Assembly (NCBI GenBank): GCA_029245245.1
Contig: JAQWPT010000028.1
Span: 18,676-82,675 of the forward strand
Length of the DNA: 64,000 nt
Direction of reading: 5' to 3'
From: Phycisphaerales bacterium
Lineage (GTDB): Bacteria > Planctomycetota > Phycisphaerae > Phycisphaerales > SM1A02
A program made the position numbers and the translations under genes. Below are positions 1 through 8,811 of the stretch, in pieces; position 1 is the first letter of the stretch, and the number at the start of each line of letters is the position of its first letter. Below the pieces are notes generated by a model, which saw only the letters and a program-made list of their open reading frames with translations, had not been told where the DNA came from and made no database searches.

Positions 1-1041
1 AATCGCCTGGATGCGCATCGAGGACTGGCTTTCGACGGACACGAAGAACGGTCCGACCGGTTCCCCGTGGTGCACTGCGCACTGGGCGCTGCCCGCGTCG
101 TACGTGAGATCGCTGAAGGTCACTGGATCACCGGAGAGCATCGGCGTCTTGTTGAGGACGCGGTACAGGATGCCTCCGAAGCCTGGTCCGCTGCCACCAA
201 GTTGGAAGAGATTCGAGGTCACCGTGAAGGCACGATGGTCGAAGCCGAACCCGGGGTAGTCCACCCAGTAGGTCGCGTTGCCGATGCTGATGATCGCGGG
301 AGTGCGGTACTTGTACCAGGAGCCGTTCGGGTCGCTGTCGTCGGATACCGCAATGGTGATCCAGGATTCATCCGGGTAGTACTCCAGTGCCAGGATCACG
401 AATCGTTCCGAATCATGGTCGTAGAAGCACTTGGGATCGAAGGTGAAATCACCACCACCAATCTCCTCGAAGAAACCCGGGGAACCCGTGCTGTCGAGAT
501 TCGCGAAGAACTGCTCGTTGCCTTCCTTGTCGTAGAAGGCCACGGCCATGTTGACGGTGGAGATGATGTGATCCGGCCCCACGGCAAGCGTCGGGTCGGG
601 TGGTGACCACGCCGTCTGTGAGATTCCCGGGAAACGCGGCGCGGCCTTGACCACCGCCTTGTTCGTGATGCCACCGAGAGGCAGGTCCTCGCGTGGTCCC
701 TCCGCCAGTGACTTGTCCCGGCCATGCTTGGGCAGCAGTTTCCCAGGCCGGGCGGTCGGGCCCTCCCAGGGCACGTTGGGCTGGCGCTGGACGGGAAACT
801 CCCTGGTATCGATGACCACCGGAGTCACCGTGGTTCTCGTGACATCACCATGTTCGTCGATGCGGATTTCCGGCAACGGCTGCGTCCGCTCGTGGTGGTG
901 GGATGGCGTCCAGCCCTGCGGCCAGTTCGGGCCGTGCGCTACCGGCTCAAGCAGGCGTGAATCCAGTGAAGAATGCGGCTGGCAGGCACCAATGGCGAGC
1001 ACGACCGGGAACAGTGTCACGAACAGGGAGCGAGCGTGCAT
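1..1041 (-). CDS. Exported lipoprotein of unknown function, 3' end outside the window
   Basis: The frame is open from the ATG at 1041 to base 1 (347 codons, no stop), so only the N-terminal part is present. The protein begins with a short signal peptide whose hydrophobic core runs into a lipobox-like IGAC, predicting lipid attachment at Cys19. A proline-rich linker follows, then a globular region from about residue 110. Motifs such as SPPDPTLAVGPDHIISTVN and repeated aromatic/Gly segments (YWVDYPGFGFD) resemble the beta-propeller-like exported proteins common in Planctomycetota and Bacteroidota; this is an inference from appearance only. It lies downstream of the two metalloproteases on the same strand, separated by 73 bases. 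No catalytic motif was recognised and no function is assigned. Confidence 0.75.
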   Translation of the reverse strand, partial: MHARSLFVTLFPVVLAIGACQPHSSLDSRLLEPVAHGPNWPQGWTPSHHHERTQPLPEIRIDEHGDVTRTTVTPVVIDTREFPVQRQPNVPWEGPTARPGKLLPKHGRDKSLAEGPREDLPLGGITNKAVVKAAPRFPGISQTAWSPPDPTLAVGPDHIISTVNMAVAFYDKEGNEQFFANLDSTGSPGFFEEIGGGDFTFDPKCFYDHDSERFVILALEYYPDESWITIAVSDDSDPNGSWYKYRTPAIISIGNATYWVDYPGFGFDHRAFTVTSNLFQLGGSGPGFGGILYRVLNKTPMLSGDPVTFSDLTYDAGSAQCAVHHGEPVGPFFVSVESQSSMRIQAI

Positions 1042-1114
1042 GGAAATCGAGTCCTTTCCTGATCCCCACATCTTGCGATCACGTACCGATGGTCAGAGTC
1101 ACTTTGCAGGCGTT

Positions 1115-2689
1115 CTAGGGACAGTCGAAGCTCGGACAGTCCCCATTCCACCACGAGAGTACTTCCAGCAGGTCTTCCACGTTGATCTCGCCGTCAAGGT
1201 AGAGATCCTCGTTGCAACCCAGGCAACTCTGGCCCCACTTCTGGATCACCGCCAGCAGATCATCGACTGTCACGTACGTATCCCGATTGGCATCACCAGG
1301 GCATGAACACCAGGCGTTGAGCGTGCAGGTATTGTCCTGGTTGTTCCAGGTGCCGAAGGTGTTGGCACAGACGTTGGGGCCCAGGATGTTGTGGCAGAAG
1401 TCGACATTCGTGAGGGTCGGCCCGAAGGGGCTGGTGCTCATCATGCCACCAGCGAAACTCTGACCGACGTTCTCTCGAACGATGCAGTCGAGGATCACGG
1501 GCGTTCCATTGACCCGGATGCCGCCGCCCGCTGGCCCGTAGCCACGAATGATCGTGAATCCCTCGACAATCGAGTCCTCACCCTCTTCATTGAGCAGCTC
1601 GAGGCACGGTCGCGCCAGTTCGCCATCGATGATGGTGACTGCGGGGCCACCACTGGAATGCAGCCAGATCGACTTGCCGGACATGTTGGCGACGGCATCA
1701 CCCGTGTCCCGGTAGAGACCGGGACTCACGAGAATCTCGTCACCATCGCGTGCGGCATCGATCGCCAACTGGATGGTTGGAAACTCCTTCGGCACCTCGA
1801 TGATTCCGTCGCAGTCGAGGACGTCGCACGATGAATCCACGCCGAGGTAATCGCCACCGGAATCCTCACACGACCCCTCCGACACTCCATCGGTGCAGAC
1901 GGAGTTGATGCAGCAGGCGCCGTACCCGGGCGAACCATACATGTATTGCAGCGTCGCGATGTCGCCATCACTCAAGCCGTCCCGCTGTCCCATGACATCC
2001 TGGTATTCCTCGTATGGAGGCAGGCACGTCATGGTCGGGCAGCCCGTGCTGAATCCCCACTGGCCGTAGTGCATGACCGATTCAAAATCGTACCCGCCGT
2101 GGTTGGGACATTGTTCGCACTTGTCATAGTTGTAGGAGTTTTCGGGATCAATGCATTCATAGTTGACCGTGATGTAGTCATCGCGGTCCGATCTGCTCTG
2201 CTGGTGCAGGCGTCCCAATGCATGAATGAGCTCGTGGCAGATGATGTACTGCTCACCCCAGTTGTACATGCTCAAATTCTGACTTCCACCCTGCATGCCG
2301 ACGGCGGAAAAGTTGCCGCCACCTTCAAAGATGAAAATGTAGTTGGATTCGCTGGTCCAGGGGATGAAGAGCACCCCGATCTGGGCTTCGAGAACATTCA
2401 TCGCTGCGCGGGTTCGATCCTGATTCGTCTGGCTGATGCCCTCGTCGAAGGTGTAATAGACGAGTCCATTGGGCCATTTCTGCCCTGCCATCGTGCCACG
2501 GTTGCCCGGTACACGACTCAGATCGCACTGCCTGATCTCACGCTCGACGCCGAGATCTCCACTGGAGCGAGCAACGTGACTCGTCTTCGAAGCCGACGTT
2601 TCCACCGGGGCCTGCTGCCCGACAGCCATTCCGCCGAACATTGCCATGACGAGGCTTGCCAGTGCCGTGATTTCAATCGATCGAAACAT
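1115..2689 (-). CDS. Secreted astacin-like (M12A) metalloprotease with beta-helix and dockerin-like tail
   Basis: This 524-residue protein starts with a signal peptide (hydrophobic stretch about residues 8-24). The catalytic domain carries the astacin zinc signature HELIHALGRLHQQSRSDRD at residues 152-170 and a Met-turn SVMHY at 204-208, so it should be a zinc endopeptidase acting outside the cytoplasm. A Cys-rich linker (about 255-295) leads to a right-handed beta-helix segment (about 300-440). The tail contains two dockerin-like calcium loops (GDANRDTYVTVDDLL and DLYLDGEINVEDLLEVL) and ends in CPSFDCP. The start ATG has GGAG about 10 bases upstream. The last 225 residues are closely similar to the neighbouring protease gene 92 bases upstream, so this C-terminal module was duplicated. 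Substrate and surface attachment are unknown. Confidence 0.88.
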   Translation of the reverse strand: MFRSIEITALASLVMAMFGGMAVGQQAPVETSASKTSHVARSSGDLGVEREIRQCDLSRVPGNRGTMAGQKWPNGLVYYTFDEGISQTNQDRTRAAMNVLEAQIGVLFIPWTSESNYIFIFEGGGNFSAVGMQGGSQNLSMYNWGEQYIICHELIHALGRLHQQSRSDRDDYITVNYECIDPENSYNYDKCEQCPNHGGYDFESVMHYGQWGFSTGCPTMTCLPPYEEYQDVMGQRDGLSDGDIATLQYMYGSPGYGACCINSVCTDGVSEGSCEDSGGDYLGVDSSCDVLDCDGIIEVPKEFPTIQLAIDAARDGDEILVSPGLYRDTGDAVANMSGKSIWLHSSGGPAVTIIDGELARPCLELLNEEGEDSIVEGFTIIRGYGPAGGGIRVNGTPVILDCIVRENVGQSFAGGMMSTSPFGPTLTNVDFCHNILGPNVCANTFGTWNNQDNTCTLNAWCSCPGDANRDTYVTVDDLLAVIQKWGQSCLGCNEDLYLDGEINVEDLLEVLSWWNGDCPSFDCP

Positions 2690-2781
2690 GATGAAACTCC
2701 ATTACAGAACGCATATTCGTTGCAAGCAGGACTCGCCTGCCACACTGGATGTCGCACCCACTGCAGGGCGCACTTGGTCGG

Positions 2782-4971
2782 TCACGGACAATCGAAACTC
2801 GGACAATCTTCATTCCACCACGAAAGCACTTCCAACAGGTCATCCACGTTGATCTGGAAATCAAGATACAGATCCTCAGGGCAACCCTCGCATTCCTGTC
2901 CCCACAACTGGAGAACGCCAAGCAGGTCGTCGACCGTCACGGCCGAGTCCCGATTGACGTCACCCGGGCATGAGCACCACCCACTGAGGGTGCAGGTGCC
3001 ATCGTCATCGACCCAGGTTCCGTAGGTATTGGCGCAACTGTTGAAACCCACGGTGTTATGACAGAATTCGACATTTGACAGAATCGGGCCGAACGGACCG
3101 GTGCACATCATGCCGGCGGTGAAGTTCTGGCCATAGTTGTCACGGATCACGCAGTCGAGGATCACGGGCGTTCCATTGACCCGGACGCCGCCGCCGGCCG
3201 GTGCGTAGCCGCGGACGATCGTGAACCCCTGGACAACCGTTGACTGGTCCTCTTCGCCGAGCAGTTCGAGGCATGCCCGCTGCAGTTCGCCATCGATGAA
3301 GGTCACATCGGGCCCGTCACTGGAGTGCAGCCAGATCGACTTTCCTGAAACGTTGGCAACGGCCTCGCCCACGTCACGATAGATGCCGGGAGCCACGATG
3401 ATCTCGTCCCCGCTGCCGGCAGCATCGATCGCCAACTGGATGGTCGGATAGTCGGTCGGCACGATCAGGACATCGTCCGTGGAACCCACGTCGATGATGA
3501 CCGTGGCCCCGTGACCAGATTCAAGTTCGTATTCGAACGTATCCACGGTCGAGAATCCCAGGGGGGGACTGTACCGAAGGCGATCACGCGGGTATTGAGG
3601 CGAAGACGGCACCAGTACGATCGTGCCTCCATTGTCCGTTTCGGTATCAAAGGTGCCCAGTGCAATCGAAGCGGGATCACAACTGGCACCCATGTCGTTC
3701 AGCAGCACGTCGCAGTCCACTGGCTGGTTCACGCTCGTGAAGATGTTGTCGTCCACAGCGGTCGTGGCCGCGCCGGTCTCGTCGCAGCTCACGGAATCAA
3801 GGTAGGAGTACATGTACTCCTCGATGGCCGGATGGAACTGGAGCACCATATTGCCGATGCCACCGCTGCAGGTATGGCAGTAGCTCATCATGGTGGCACC
3901 AAAGGCGTCATCACAGTCGCCGCCTGCGCAATTGTCGATGCCGATGTCGTGGGTATGCGGGGCGCCGATGTTGTGGCCCAGTTCATGCGACATGACGACC
4001 AGGTCCCAGTTGCCGCCGTTGTTGTCTTCAAGCGGCACGGGGAAGGATCCCGAGAGGTAGCCGGAGACCGAATACCCCCAGTTGTTGCTGCAGGTCGTGC
4101 CGCCGAATGCAACGCCCCCGTACGGGAGGTTGTCACGGCCACTGAGGATGTGGGCGACATCGCGATCGACGAACCCCATGTCCGAGACCCAGTGGTCCCT
4201 GAACTGATCCAGCATGTCGATCCCGTTGGTGGGATCGTACGGATCATCGTTCTCTTCCCAGACCCGCACGAAGTTGATGATGTACTTCACCCCGATCTCG
4301 GAATAGTAGATGCTCGAAACCGCGGCACCAAGAGTGACCATGTACGAGGCCGACGCCACGGTGTCGCCACCAAAGGTGACGTTGCTGTACTCGAAATCCG
4401 ACTCCAGGGCGATCTCGAGAACAACGCATGTGCCTGAGGATCGATCCGAAGCAGCACCCTGAGGTGCGAGTTTCTCGATGTTGTTGGCGACGATTCCGCA
4501 GAACTCGACACCCTCGATATTCCATGCCGGGATATCGCGGGAATGCGTCACGAGGAGTTCCAACTCCGCTTCGGATTGCGAGCGGGTGGTGGCCATCCAG
4601 TAGATGCCATCGTCGCGACTGATGAATCCATTGAGTTTTGAATCCGTCACGGACACGAACACCTTGCTGTCGGGTTCACCGACGACCGAACCGCGGTAGG
4701 TGTGCACGATGTCCTCCGGCTGGAGGAAGCGACGCCCCTTGGATCCCTCGACGACGATCACCCCGTCATCAGCCATGGCCGTAAAGGGCACCAGCGACAG
4801 GTCAACCAAACGGGTGGCATCAAGCTCGATGCCCTTGAGCATGCAGGCCGTGCTCGCCTGTTGGAGATTCATGATGTCCTTCCACGTTGTGTCGACCGCT
4901 TGACCGGCAGCAAGTGGGGATATCAAGCCTGTGGCGAGAGCCACAGCACCAATGCAATGACGGATGTTCAT
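2782..4971 (-). CDS. Secreted reprolysin-like (M12B) metalloprotease with beta-helix and dockerin-like tail
   Basis: The ATG at 4971 is chosen because it begins a good signal peptide (MNIRHCIGAVALATG...); the frame extends 25 codons further upstream without a convincing leader. The 729-residue protein has a pro-region, then a metzincin catalytic domain with HELGHNIGAPHTHD at residues 329-342 and a Met-turn in MMSYCH, both typical of reprolysins. A Cadherin/Big-like domain (about 400-497, DVLLNDMG motif) follows. The last 225 residues are the same beta-helix plus dockerin-like module as in the next gene, ending again in CPSFDCP. It is probably an extracellular or surface protease. Together with its downstream neighbour it forms a tandem pair of different catalytic heads on one shared tail. 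Confidence 0.88.
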   Translation of the reverse strand: MNIRHCIGAVALATGLISPLAAGQAVDTTWKDIMNLQQASTACMLKGIELDATRLVDLSLVPFTAMADDGVIVVEGSKGRRFLQPEDIVHTYRGSVVGEPDSKVFVSVTDSKLNGFISRDDGIYWMATTRSQSEAELELLVTHSRDIPAWNIEGVEFCGIVANNIEKLAPQGAASDRSSGTCVVLEIALESDFEYSNVTFGGDTVASASYMVTLGAAVSSIYYSEIGVKYIINFVRVWEENDDPYDPTNGIDMLDQFRDHWVSDMGFVDRDVAHILSGRDNLPYGGVAFGGTTCSNNWGYSVSGYLSGSFPVPLEDNNGGNWDLVVMSHELGHNIGAPHTHDIGIDNCAGGDCDDAFGATMMSYCHTCSGGIGNMVLQFHPAIEEYMYSYLDSVSCDETGAATTAVDDNIFTSVNQPVDCDVLLNDMGASCDPASIALGTFDTETDNGGTIVLVPSSPQYPRDRLRYSPPLGFSTVDTFEYELESGHGATVIIDVGSTDDVLIVPTDYPTIQLAIDAAGSGDEIIVAPGIYRDVGEAVANVSGKSIWLHSSDGPDVTFIDGELQRACLELLGEEDQSTVVQGFTIVRGYAPAGGGVRVNGTPVILDCVIRDNYGQNFTAGMMCTGPFGPILSNVEFCHNTVGFNSCANTYGTWVDDDGTCTLSGWCSCPGDVNRDSAVTVDDLLGVLQLWGQECEGCPEDLYLDFQINVDDLLEVLSWWNEDCPSFDCP

Positions 4972-5085
4972 GTTCTTATTCTGCTCCAAAGTGCGCCCAA
5001 GTCGTGTACAGCCCTCCAATTGAGCACGAGAACACACATTTCTCAAGCGAAATCAGTGGTTCTGGTCCGCAATTAACGGACCCAC

Positions 5086-6075
5086 TCATGCCGAAACGAC
5101 CTTCAGGGCATCAAGAGCAAGGATTTCAGCCAGGAGGTGAGAGGCCAGCAGGGCCGTGGATCCGGTCGGATCGCGGTCCGGAAGCACCTCCACGAGGTCC
5201 GCTCCGGCCAGGCGGATGCCCGCGCAGCGACGAATGAGTTCGAGCGCCTCGTTGCTGGAGAATCCACCGGGGCACGGGGTGCCGGTCCCGGGAGCAAAGG
5301 CCGGGTCGACGCAGTCGATGTCGAACGTCAGGTACACCTCATCGTCGCCCAGAGCAGCGAGAAAGGCATCCATTCGCTCGGGCCCCTCACCGGTCTCCCA
5401 TTGACGACACGTGATGATGTTCACCCCGTGGGTGCGGCCATAGTCCAGATCGGAGGAAGTATTCAGCGGGCCGCGGATCCCCACACTGAGCATGCGCTGT
5501 GGATTGATCAGTCCATTCTCGATGGCGCGGATGAACGGAGACGCATGCGTCCACTTCTCATCCCAGACGGTATCCGCCGTATCGAGGTGGGCGTCGAAAT
5601 GCAGCAGTGGCAATCCACCCTCGGGACGACCACGTCGCTCCCAGGTCGCCTTGATGTTGGCGTAGGCAATGGAGTGGTCCCCTCCGATTGCGAAGAGTTT
5701 CGTTCTCGCAGGATTGCCGAGAGATGACGCGAAGGCCGCCGCACCCTCGAGGGTTTCCCGGGTCGAGTAGGGACGAACCGGGGCGTCACCGGCATCGGCC
5801 ATGTGCAGTCGAGCCGCGATGTCCACGTCGAGTTCCAGGTGGTAGGGCTTGACGTACTGCGATGCGGCCCGGATCGCCCGGGGGCCGAACCTGGCGCCGG
5901 GCCGGAAGGTCACGCCCCCGTCGTAGGGGATCCCGTAGAGCACCCAGTCCAGCGCATCGACGTCGGTGGAATCATGCTCGAGCAGGGGGAATCGACAGAA
6001 TGTCGTGACCCCGGCGAACCGCGGTGTTTCTCGAGCATTGGGAAGGCTGGTGCCCTGATAGTCGTCTGAAGCCAT
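5086..6075 (-). CDS. Agmatinase / arginase-family ureohydrolase
   Basis: This 329-residue enzyme has all the binuclear manganese motifs of the ureohydrolase family: GGDHS (131-135), FDAHLD (160-165), the TFDIDCVDP segment (250-258) and APGTGTPCPGG. The APGTGTP form and the overall layout fit agmatinase or guanidinobutyrase (SpeB-like) better than arginase, so it probably hydrolyses a guanidino compound to an amine plus urea. The reading frame extends to 6426, but residues upstream of the ATG at 6075 look non-coding and overlap galE, so 6075 is preferred. It is transcribed away from the metalloprotease genes' promoter region and follows galE on the same strand, separated by 172 bases that hold a hairpin. 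The exact substrate cannot be settled from sequence alone. Confidence 0.9.
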   Translation of the reverse strand: MASDDYQGTSLPNARETPRFAGVTTFCRFPLLEHDSTDVDALDWVLYGIPYDGGVTFRPGARFGPRAIRAASQYVKPYHLELDVDIAARLHMADAGDAPVRPYSTRETLEGAAAFASSLGNPARTKLFAIGGDHSIAYANIKATWERRGRPEGGLPLLHFDAHLDTADTVWDEKWTHASPFIRAIENGLINPQRMLSVGIRGPLNTSSDLDYGRTHGVNIITCRQWETGEGPERMDAFLAALGDDEVYLTFDIDCVDPAFAPGTGTPCPGGFSSNEALELIRRCAGIRLAGADLVEVLPDRDPTGSTALLASHLLAEILALDALKVVSA

Positions 6076-6119
6076 GCGACCATGTTCACGGGTCCGGGTC
6101 GGCTTGGCAAGGCCGACAA

Positions 6120-6154
6120 GAAGACACCCCGGATCGAGAGCCCGGGGCGTCTTC
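6120..6154 (-). terminator. Hairpin between galE and the ureohydrolase gene, probable terminator
   Basis: GAAGACACCCCGG at 6120-6132 pairs with CCGGGGCGTCTTC at 6142-6154 (13 bp, one mismatch) around a 9-base loop. It lies 94 bases downstream of the galE stop on the minus strand and is followed by TTGT rather than a long U tract. A second, weaker inverted repeat (GTCGGC...GCCGAC, 6098-6117) lies just after it. Confidence 0.5.
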
Positions 6155-6247
6155 CTGACCTGGTGGAATGGCGACGAATCGCCATCATGACCAGATGGCT
6201 GCATCGGCATGACACCGGACCGGGCTCCAGTAGAACCAAACGGGGAT

Positions 6248-7330
6248 TCAGACGGCGGACCCATATCCCTCGGGGTGGGTGCACATCCAATTCCATGCGG
6301 TCTGGACGATCCCGTCGAGCTCGACATGCCGGGCCGACCAGCCCAGATCGTCGCGAATCCGCGATGGATCACAGAACAGGGACGGAGGATCACCCGGCCG
6401 CCGTTCACCCTGTATCTCGGACACATCCACTCCCGTCACACGCCGGACCGAGTCGAGGATCTCACGCACACTCGTTCCATGGCCCGTGCCGACGTTCCAG
6501 ACCCGGTCGTCGCCGTCCTCGAGGGCAGTCATGGCTGCCACGTGGGCATCCACCAGATCACTGACGTGCACGTAGTCACGGACGCATGTGCCGTCGGGTG
6601 TGTCATAGTCGGTGCCGAAGACGGTCACCGCATCACGACGCCCCGCCGCGGCCTGAAGGCAGATGGGAATCAGGTGCGTCTCGGGATCGTGGTCCTCCCC
6701 GACGCGACCGGCCGGATCAGCACCCGCGACGTTGAAGTAGCGGAGACGGGCACAGGCAAAGGGGCGATCAGCCTGCTGCCGCTGGCGGGCGACGGCTGAC
6801 AGCGCCTGTTCCACCAGCAGTTTCGATCGCCCGTAGGGATTGATCGGCTGCTGCGGGCAGGATTCCGTAATGGGCAGGTGATCGGGCCCCGGTTCACCGT
6901 AGGTCGAACAGGTGCTCGAGAAGATGAAGCGGGAGACCGCCGAATCCGCCACCGCCATCAGCAGGTGCATCGACGCACCGGTGTTGTTGGCGTAGTAGCG
7001 AAGCGGCTCCTGCACGGATTCGCCCACGTAGCAGTAGGCGGCGAAATGCAGGACGGTATCGACCGACTGTTCCTGGAGCAGGTGCCGAATCGCGTCCTGG
7101 TTCCCGCAGTCGGCCTGCACGAAGTGCAACTCGCCATGCCCTCGCAGTGCCTCGACCGCTGCGAGGTGGCCACGCGCAAGCGTGTCGACGATCGTCACCC
7201 GATGGCCCGCTTCCAAGAGGGACAGGACCGCGTGGGAACCGATGTACCCGGCTCCACCGGTGACAAGGACACTGGATGGTTCAGGAAGAGACGACACGTC
7301 GAATGCGGGGTATCGTACTGCAGAGCACAT
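6248..7330 (-). CDS. galE: UDP-glucose 4-epimerase
   Basis: The 360-residue product is an extended short-chain dehydrogenase with the NAD-binding TGGAGYIGSH near residue 24, the Ser/Tyr/Lys active-site elements (SSTCSTYG and YGRSK) and the RYFNVAGADP segment characteristic of GalE. It should interconvert UDP-glucose and UDP-galactose in the cytoplasm, supplying sugar for polysaccharide or lipopolysaccharide. The ATG at 7330 is used; a GTG at codon 12 is an alternative, since the Rossmann motif begins only at about residue 21. The gene is divergent from the DUF368 gene with only 31 bases between start codons, so the promoters must overlap or lie inside coding sequence. Confidence 0.93.
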   Translation of the reverse strand: MCSAVRYPAFDVSSLPEPSSVLVTGGAGYIGSHAVLSLLEAGHRVTIVDTLARGHLAAVEALRGHGELHFVQADCGNQDAIRHLLQEQSVDTVLHFAAYCYVGESVQEPLRYYANNTGASMHLLMAVADSAVSRFIFSSTCSTYGEPGPDHLPITESCPQQPINPYGRSKLLVEQALSAVARQRQQADRPFACARLRYFNVAGADPAGRVGEDHDPETHLIPICLQAAAGRRDAVTVFGTDYDTPDGTCVRDYVHVSDLVDAHVAAMTALEDGDDRVWNVGTGHGTSVREILDSVRRVTGVDVSEIQGERRPGDPPSLFCDPSRIRDDLGWSARHVELDGIVQTAWNWMCTHPEGYGSAV

Positions 7331-7361
7331 CCACTACGGAATTGATGAACTTCTCGAACCC

Positions 7362-8360
7362 ATGCCCCCTCCAGTCACCCCTCCACCGACACGCGGCATC
7401 GAGCCACCTCCCCTGGTCGGGAGCACGATGGCCCGGGGATGCTTCGGCGGCATTCTCATGGGACTGGCGAACCTCGTTCCCGGGGTCTCGGGGGGGACAA
7501 TGCTCGTGGCCACCGGCGTCTACGGGCATTTCGTCAACGCCGTGGCTCACATCTCCACCCTCCGATTCCATCGGCGGTCCGTGGCCATGCTCGCGATCAT
7601 CGTTGTCAGTGCCCTGCTGACCATCGTCATCGGGGCCGGCACCATGCGAACCCTGGTGGTGGAACATCGCTGGATGATGTACAGCCTCTTCATCGGACTG
7701 ACACTCGGTGGCGTGCCGCTGCTGTGGTCGATGGTTCGCCCCATGAACGCCCCGGCCGTGCTCGGCGCCGCCGCGGGACTGGTCGCGATGATCGTGCTGG
7801 CCGGGCTCGAGTCAACCACTGGCGGGTCGGCCGTCGGCCAGGGCGGCGTCATCATGCTCGTGATCACCGGCATCGCCGCCGGCGCAGCCATGGTGCTTCC
7901 CGGTGTCTCCGGCATGTACCTGGTACTCGTACTTGGCCAGTACGTGGTGATCCTCGATGCCCTCGACGGCATCCGCAACCGAGAGTTCGACTCCCTCCTG
8001 TCGGTGATCCTGCCCGTGGGCATCGGCGTCATCATCGGCGTGGTGGTGATCAGCAACATCGTCTCCAAACTGCTCGTCCATGCCCGCTCGGCCACGCTGG
8101 GCGTCCTGCTGGGACTGCTCGTGGGCGCCGTCTTCGGGCTCTGGCCCTTCCGGGCAACGCGCAGCCCGGTGGTTGGAGACATCGTGCGGGGCCAGCTGGT
8201 GGAAACGGATGCCCAGGCCCAGGCGATCAAGCCCTCGAACTGGCCCATGGAATCCTTCGACCCGGGTCTCGGCATGTTCATCGGCGCTGTCGCGCTGCTG
8301 CTGGGCGGGTTCATCGCTTCACTGCTGATCACGCGACTTGGTCGACACGAAAAGATCTGA
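7362..8360 (+). CDS. DUF368 polytopic membrane protein (candidate undecaprenyl-phosphate translocase)
   Basis: This 332-residue protein has about eight hydrophobic segments and the DUF368 hallmarks GGILMGLANLVPGVSGGTM near the N-terminus and GIAAGAAMVLPGVSGMYLV in the middle, a pseudo-repeat of the same NxxPGVSGG element. DUF368 proteins (PopT in published work) have been described as translocases that return undecaprenyl phosphate across the inner membrane for reuse in peptidoglycan and polysaccharide synthesis; applying that role here is inference. The frame is open from 7182, but the ATG at 7362 is the first that does not overlap galE; an ATG at 7428, nearer the first membrane segment, is also possible. 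Two DedA proteins, the other family linked to this function, lie about 6 kb away. Confidence 0.88.
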   Translation: MPPPVTPPPTRGIEPPPLVGSTMARGCFGGILMGLANLVPGVSGGTMLVATGVYGHFVNAVAHISTLRFHRRSVAMLAIIVVSALLTIVIGAGTMRTLVVEHRWMMYSLFIGLTLGGVPLLWSMVRPMNAPAVLGAAAGLVAMIVLAGLESTTGGSAVGQGGVIMLVITGIAAGAAMVLPGVSGMYLVLVLGQYVVILDALDGIRNREFDSLLSVILPVGIGVIIGVVVISNIVSKLLVHARSATLGVLLGLLVGAVFGLWPFRATRSPVVGDIVRGQLVETDAQAQAIKPSNWPMESFDPGLGMFIGAVALLLGGFIASLLITRLGRHEKI

Positions 8361-8368
8361 CGCCACGA

Positions 8369-8451
8369 GCCGACTTTCTATCGGACGTCGCCGCGCAAAC
8401 ATTGCCTGCAATGTCCGCGGCTCATCTCCACCGACGAAAACGAAAGTCGGC
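8369..8451 (+). ncRNA. Predicted nested stem-loop element upstream of a small gene
   Basis: GCCGACTTTC (8369-8378) and GAAAGTCGGC (8442-8451) form a perfect 10-bp outer stem. Inside it, TCGG/CCGA (8381-8384 with 8431-8434), GCCGCG/CGCGGC (8390-8395 with 8416-8421) and ACATT/AATGT (8399-8403 with 8410-8414) nest in register with small bulges. Such layered pairing is more than a simple terminator. It starts 8 bases after the DUF368 stop and ends 56 bases before the preferred start of the next gene, so it may be a terminator, a small RNA or a cis-regulatory leader. Which strand is used is not known. Confidence 0.4.
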
Positions 8452-8507
8452 ATGTGAACTGGACCGAATTACATCTGTTCACACGGCTTGTTTCGCAAGG
8501 AGAAGGC

Positions 8508-8810
8508 GTGATCGCTCTCGACGACATTCGAACGGAAACCGACCTTGTCACCTGCCTGCGGATGCGTCGTCAAGCCGAAGCACTCCTGGACCGACTCATG
8601 AAGAACCGAACGCGAACCGAGCAGTACCACCGGGATCATGGAACGATGGATCCAATGCGGACCGTCACTGGCCGGACCGCCATCGACAACGCGATCGACC
8701 ATACGAAGGAGATCCTTCGAAACCTCGATCGCGTCATCCAGTCCGATCAGGAAGCAGACTCATTTGAAACGGATTGTGCCGGGCTGTCGCGACTTCGTCG
8801 ACGAGCCTGA
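8508..8810 (+). CDS. Small helical protein of unknown function
   Basis: A GTG at 8508 is preceded by AAGGAG at 8497-8502 with 5-base spacing, so it is preferred over an earlier in-frame GTG at 8454 that has no leader. The 100-residue product is charged and predicted almost wholly alpha-helical (ALDDIRTETDLVTCLRMRR, then AEALLDRLMKNR and AIDNAIDHTKEILRNLDRV). It has no signal peptide or membrane segment. The family is not recognised. It follows the nested stem-loop element and converges on dut, whose stop lies one base beyond. It could be a small regulatory or structural protein; no function is proposed. Confidence 0.6.
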   Translation: MIALDDIRTETDLVTCLRMRRQAEALLDRLMKNRTRTEQYHRDHGTMDPMRTVTGRTAIDNAIDHTKEILRNLDRVIQSDQEADSFETDCAGLSRLRRRA

Positions 8811-8811
8811 G

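Noticed and set aside
7439..8767. 442-codon open frame on the plus strand inside the DUF368 gene
   Set aside because: Arg/His/Gly/Pro-rich shadow of the DUF368 frame, which has clear membrane segments and family motifs.
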